Source: Ga0077536 sp943370145 (lineage in GTDB: Bacteria; Pseudomonadota; Gammaproteobacteria; Ga0077536). From it: a stretch of 9,198 bases of DNA. The DNA lies in the NCBI GenBank assembly GCA_943370145.1, contig CALRPY020000100.1, forward strand, positions 1 through 9,198. Direction: 5' to 3'. A model generated the notes under the pieces. It did not search any database. It saw only the letters and a list, made by a program, of their open reading frames with translations, and was not told the origin of the DNA. This document shows, one piece after another, positions 6,426 to 9,198 of this stretch (the stretch's first letter is position 1; each line of letters begins with the position of its first letter). Position numbers and translations under genes: made by a program.

Positions 6426-8345
6426 TCAGTGCGAACTCGCCGGCCCCCCGATGGCCGAGTCGGGGTCCTGGGCGCCATCGCCGACGACCCCGGCGTTCTT
6501 CGACGCGCTGCCGCGATCGTCGTCGTCCCAGTTCTGGGGAGCGCGCGGCTCACGCCCCGTCATGATGTCGTCGATCTGGTCGCTGTCGAGGGTCTCGTAC
6601 TTGATCAGCGCACTCGCCATCAGGTGCAGCTTGTCGAAGTTGTCCTCGAGAATCCTGCGCGCCCGCACGTAGTTGCGGTCGACAATCTTCCGGATTTCCT
6701 CGTCGATCAGGTGTGCCGTTTCGTCAGACACAGACTTGTGCTGCGTGACCGAATGACCGAGGAAGACCTCGCCCTCGTCGTCGCTGTAGGTCATCGGGCC
6801 GAGCCGCTCGGACAGGCCCCAGCGGGTCACCATGTTCCGCGCGATATCGGTCACGCGCTCGATGTCGTTGGAAGCGCCGGTGGTCACCGCGTCCTTGCCG
6901 AATACGAGTTCTTCCGCCAGGCGACCGCCGAACAGGCTCGCGATCTGGCTTTCGAGGCGCTCCTTGCTGTAACTGAGGCGATCCTCTTCCGGCAGGAACA
7001 TGGTGACCCCGAGGGCTCGCCCGCGCGGGATGATAGACACCTTGTACACCGGATCGTGCGATGGCACGGACCTGCCGACGATGGCGTGGCCCGCTTCGTG
7101 GTAGGCGGTGAGCTTTTTCTCCTTCTCGCCCATGACCATCGACCGGCGCTCGGCGCCCATCATGATCTTGTCCTTCGCCTTCTCGAACTCCTCCATGTCG
7201 ACGAGCCGCTTGTTGCCGCGCGCGGCGAACAGCGCCGCCTCGTTGACGAGGTTCGCCAGATCGGCGCCGGAGAAACCAGGGGTGCCGCGCGCGAGCAGGG
7301 CGGGCTTCACGTCGTCGCCGAGGGGCACCTTGCGCATGTGTACCTTCAGGATCTGCTCGCGCCCGCGGATGTCCGGCAAGGGCACGACCACCTGGCGATC
7401 GAAGCGGCCCGGGCGCAGCAGGGCCGGGTCGAGGACGTCCGGGCGGTTGGTCGCCGCAATGACGATGATGCCTTCGTTGCCCTCGAAACCGTCCATCTCG
7501 ACGAGGAGCTGGTTCAGCGTCTGCTCGCGCTCGTCGTGGCCGCCACCGAGCCCGGCGCCACGATGGCGGCCGACGGCGTCGATTTCGTCGATGAAGATGA
7601 TGCACGGCGCGTGCTTCTTCGCCTGTTCGAACATGTCACGCACGCGCGATGCACCGACGCCGACGAACATCTCGACGAAGTCCGAACCGGAAATCGTGAA
7701 GAACGGCACCTTGGCTTCGCCCGCGATGGCCTTGGCCAGCAGCGTCTTGCCGGTGCCCGGCGGGCCAACCATCAGCACACCGCGCGGAATCTTGCCGCCG
7801 AGCTTCTGGAACTTGCCTGGGTCACGCAGGAAGTCGACGAGTTCCTTGACCTCTTCCTTGGCCTCCTCGACGCCCGCGACATCGTTGAAGGTCACCCGGA
7901 CCTGATCCTCGCCGAGCATGCGCGCGCGGCTCTTGCCGAAGGACAGCGCGCCACGGCCGCTGGCGCCACCCTGCATCTGCCGCATCAGGTAGATCCACAC
8001 CGCGATGAGCAGCAGGAACGGGAACCAGGAGATGAAAATCTGCATCAGGATGCCCTGCCGGTCTGGCGGCTGGGCTTCGATGCGAACCTGGTTGTCGAGC
8101 AGCGTGCCGATCAGCGGCCCGTTGTCCGTCTCCGGGCTGTAGGTGAACAGCTTCGAACCGTCCTGCATCTCGAATTCGATCGTCGGCCCGTCCAGCAAGG
8201 CCTTGGCGACCTGCCCGCTCTTCACGGAGGCGACGAAATCGGAATAGTCGACCGACCGCGACACGCTGTGACGGGGCGTGAAATTCTGAAATACCAGCAT
8301 CAACACCAGGGCAATAACCGCCCACAGCGCCAGGTTTCTAGCCAT
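6426..8345 (-). CDS. ftsH: ATP-dependent zinc metalloprotease FtsH
   Basis: Hexameric inner-membrane AAA+ protease that extracts and degrades misfolded membrane proteins and regulators such as sigma-32 and LpxC. In the 639-residue product: transmembrane segment 1 (about 5-20), a periplasmic domain (about 25-100), transmembrane segment 2 (about 101-121), Walker A GPPGTGKT (194-201), the pore loop MFVGVGAS (226-233), Walker B IIFIDEID (249-256), a second region of homology ATNRPDVLDPALLRPGRFDR with arginine fingers Arg311 and Arg314, and the zinc site HEAGH (416-420) with third ligand Asp494 in ASNDIERV. The C-terminal 35 residues are low-complexity and acidic (WDDDDRGSASKN onward), probably disordered. 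The start at 8345 gives the usual short cytoplasmic N-terminus MARNLALW; AGAGGA and AGGT lie upstream. All key residues are intact. It normally follows rlmE, here decayed. Confidence 0.98.
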   Translation of the reverse strand: MARNLALWAVIALVLMLVFQNFTPRHSVSRSVDYSDFVASVKSGQVAKALLDGPTIEFEMQDGSKLFTYSPETDNGPLIGTLLDNQVRIEAQPPDRQGILMQIFISWFPFLLLIAVWIYLMRQMQGGASGRGALSFGKSRARMLGEDQVRVTFNDVAGVEEAKEEVKELVDFLRDPGKFQKLGGKIPRGVLMVGPPGTGKTLLAKAIAGEAKVPFFTISGSDFVEMFVGVGASRVRDMFEQAKKHAPCIIFIDEIDAVGRHRGAGLGGGHDEREQTLNQLLVEMDGFEGNEGIIVIAATNRPDVLDPALLRPGRFDRQVVVPLPDIRGREQILKVHMRKVPLGDDVKPALLARGTPGFSGADLANLVNEAALFAARGNKRLVDMEEFEKAKDKIMMGAERRSMVMGEKEKKLTAYHEAGHAIVGRSVPSHDPVYKVSIIPRGRALGVTMFLPEEDRLSYSKERLESQIASLFGGRLAEELVFGKDAVTTGASNDIERVTDIARNMVTRWGLSERLGPMTYSDDEGEVFLGHSVTQHKSVSDETAHLIDEEIRKIVDRNYVRARRILEDNFDKLHLMASALIKYETLDSDQIDDIMTGREPRAPQNWDDDDRGSASKNAGVVGDGAQDPDSAIGGPASSH

Positions 8346-8427
8346 CGTATGTCTACCTGTCCTCTCGTCTTTCCTTGTGGTGCGCGGCCGCCAGCAGCGC
8401 GTGGCTCAACCCGGCGTCCCGGCTAGT
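8346..8427 (-). promoter_or_regulatory. ftsH upstream region with a perfect 13-bp palindrome
   Basis: This 82-bp stretch separates the last codon of the rlmE remnant from ftsH. It carries the ftsH ribosome site. GGCTAG-T-CTAGCC (8421-8433) is a perfect palindrome with one central base that overlaps the remnant's stop codon. It contains TAGACT on the leftward strand, which could act as a -10, but no good -35 stands before it. With rlmE dead, ftsH must rely on read-through of the remnant or on a promoter near here; which one cannot be told from the sequence. Confidence 0.3.
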
Positions 8428-8862
8428 CTAGCCCTTGAACCCGCCAGCAACCACATGGAATTCGGTTGCCACGACGGGACTCCGGCCTGCTCGCTCCCGC
8501 CCAATCCGTACGGGACAACTACGACTCTCCGACCGAAAACGTTCACTCCAGGCAGGTTGGCGCTTTCCCCTGAAGGTAGGCCCCATGATCCGGGGAAAGT
8601 TCGGTGCTGCCGGGCAGGCCGCACAGCACGCTCGTCCCATCCGTTGACATCACATTGGGGCCATGTCCCGCAAAACAAGGCCACGGACGGATATCGGCCG
8701 CTGGCAGGCGGGCCTTGCGGCGCGGCCGGGTCGAATCATGCGATGTGGGCCGGCAGCCGTGTCCTGTCGAGGACGTCTGGCGATGATGTCGCTCGGAATG
8801 AACGTGTTCGGTCTGCACGTCGCGGGCGGGCAGCAGCCGGTGACGCTTCAGGTGCGGGGCCG
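8428..8862 (-). pseudogene. rlmE: Decayed rlmE (23S rRNA U2552 2'-O-ribose methyltransferase), 5'-truncated and frameshifted
   Basis: Intact RlmE (FtsJ/RrmJ, about 209 aa) methylates U2552 of 23S rRNA. No frame here is open over its length, but its landmarks appear on the leftward strand in order, in mixed frames: GPAPEASPAAAR from 8861 (for GAAPGGWSQVAAR, the AdoMet loop), SDIIAR from 8793 (LDILPM), HDSTR from 8740 (GDFTR), GLVLRDMAP from about 8679 then N one frame over (DLVLSDMAPN), VNVF from 8546 (VKVFQG), GASRPESR from about 8497 (ASRxRS), and TEFHVVAGGFKG plus TAG, ending at 8428 (EFYLVARGFKG type C-terminus). Spacings agree with E. coli RlmE within a few bases for most steps; about 25 bases are missing near the end. 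The catalytic Asp and Glu codons survive, while the lysine of VKVFQG is AAC (Asn). Only about 80 bp remain before greA, so roughly the first 35 or more residues are lost. Dense sequencing error is the alternative, but all neighbouring genes are clean. Confidence 0.72.
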
Positions 8863-8901
8863 TGCACACCCGACGGGCGGGCGCTGGGGCATGTGCCGGG
8901 C

Positions 8902-8933
8902 AGACGGCGCTGGCCGTCTCCACCGGGGACCCC
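8902..8933 (-). terminator. Hairpins just downstream of greA
   Basis: AGACGGC (8902-8908) pairs perfectly with GCCGTCT (8913-8919) around a GCTG loop, and next to it CGGGG-A-CCCCG (8923-8933) is an odd-centred palindrome. On the leftward strand the pair begins 8 bases after the greA stop, the right place for a 3' end. There is no T-run after the stem, so intrinsic termination is not proven; it could simply stabilise the greA mRNA end. Confidence 0.4.
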
Positions 8934-8941
8934 GCGGTCAG

Positions 8942-9198
8942 TCAGATGTAGGCGACTTCGAGGATTTCGTATTCGACGACGCCGTTCGGCACCTGGACGC
9001 TGACCGCGTCGCCCTCGCGCTTGCCGATCAATGCGCGCGCCACCGGGGAATTGATGGAGACGAGACCAGCCTTGATGTTGGCCTCGTCCTCGCCAACGAT
9101 GCGGTACTTGACCTCCTCGTCGGTGTCCAGGTTGAGCAGGCGCACGGTGGCCCCGAACACCACCCGTCCCTGCGCATTGACCTTGGTGACGTCGATGA
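8942..9198 (-). CDS. greA: Transcription elongation factor GreA, C-terminal part (runs off the right edge)
   Basis: GreA binds the RNA polymerase secondary channel and stimulates cleavage of the nascent RNA in backtracked complexes. The visible 84 codons give the C-terminal FKBP-like globular domain: IDVTKVNAQGRVVFGATVRL, then LNLDTDEEVKYRIVGEDEAN, then SINSPVARALIGKREGDAV, ending VEYEILEVAYI and TGA. It aligns without gaps to the E. coli C-terminal domain as I recall it (IDVT...GRVIFGATV..LNLDSDEE). The reading frame continues to the right edge; an internal GTG at 9163 is not the start. The N-terminal coiled coil that reaches the polymerase active site is outside the window. In many gammaproteobacteria greA lies upstream of yhbY, rlmE and ftsH, and this position fits that order. 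Confidence 0.96.
   Translation of the reverse strand, partial: IDVTKVNAQGRVVFGATVRLLNLDTDEEVKYRIVGEDEANIKAGLVSINSPVARALIGKREGDAVSVQVPNGVVEYEILEVAYI

Noticed and set aside
6357..8426. 689-codon rightward frame opposite ftsH
   Set aside because: It lies wholly antisense to an intact, well-conserved ftsH. Its Asp/Arg/His/Val-rich product has no domain; it is a high-GC shadow.
8563..8599. Perfect 8-bp inverted repeat (CTTTCCCC/GGGGAAAG), with GTGCTG/CAGCAC at 8604-8629, as a structured RNA
   Set aside because: It resembles no RNA family I recognise. The GGGGAAAGT text briefly recalls RNase P RNA, but its other conserved parts are absent, and the stretch lies inside the rlmE remnant.
8652..8679. 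Sigma-32-like promoter facing ftsH (CTTGTTT, 12 bases, CCCCAATG)
   Set aside because: FtsH is heat-shock controlled in E. coli, so this was tempting, but the -35 half is poor and the CCCCAAT is explained as the Pro-Asn codons of the RlmE DMAPN motif.
8406..8923. Leftward frames of 126, 92 and 70 codons in the same gap taken as small genes
   Set aside because: They overlap one another in different frames, and their third-position GC looks much lower than in the real genes. Each contains only a piece of RlmE, so they are fragments of one decayed gene rather than three genes.
8377..9003. 208-codon rightward reading frame across the greA-ftsH gap
   Set aside because: It runs antisense into the real greA coding sequence, has no recognisable domain and a Pro/Arg/Ser/Gly-rich composition typical of a shadow frame in high-GC DNA.
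1..9198. Insertion sequences, CRISPR arrays, tRNA/rRNA genes, toxin-antitoxin or defence systems
   Set aside because: I looked on both strands and found no transposase, terminal repeats, spaced repeats or tRNA-like cloverleaf. Apart from the rlmE remnant the window is conserved core-genome content.

Overview
The window is high-GC bacterial chromosome. It reads as a gammaproteobacterium of the Pseudomonas/Xanthomonas/Nevskiales kind: the best family matches I can recall for every gene are gammaproteobacterial, leuB-asd-fimV is a Pseudomonas-like order, and greA-(rlmE)-ftsH-glmM is the enteric/pseudomonad order with pieces missing. No mobile element, tRNA, rRNA or CRISPR array was seen.

Layout, left to right. 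A leftward block holds leuB (1602-2678), asd (527-1549) and the start of fimV (1-402, cut by the window edge). A 121-bp divergent promoter region separates leuB from a rightward pair, dapC (2800-3999) and dapD (4021-4842). A 72-bp convergent gap with two perfect GC-rich hairpins separates dapD from a second leftward block: glmM (4915-6294), ftsH (6426-8345), a decayed gene (8428-8862) and the 3' end of greA (8942-9198, cut by the window edge).

How the genes work together. Asd makes aspartate semialdehyde, the branch point for lysine/diaminopimelate, threonine and methionine. DapD and DapC carry out the succinylation and transamination steps of the diaminopimelate route, and GlmM supplies glucosamine-1-phosphate for UDP-GlcNAc. 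So four of the genes feed peptidoglycan precursor supply; LeuB serves leucine synthesis. FimV is a polar peptidoglycan-binding hub of type IV pili, FtsH is the membrane AAA+ protease, and GreA rescues stalled RNA polymerase.

The most notable observation is in the 596-bp stretch between greA and ftsH, which has no intact gene. On the leftward strand, scraps of RlmE (FtsJ/RrmJ, the 23S rRNA U2552 2'-O-methyltransferase) can be recognised in the right order and at nearly the right spacing, but scattered over all three reading frames. The last scrap runs to a stop codon 82 bp before ftsH, where rlmE normally sits. I call this an rlmE pseudogene with its 5' part lost. yhbY (usually between rlmE and greA) and folP (usually between ftsH and glmM) are also absent.
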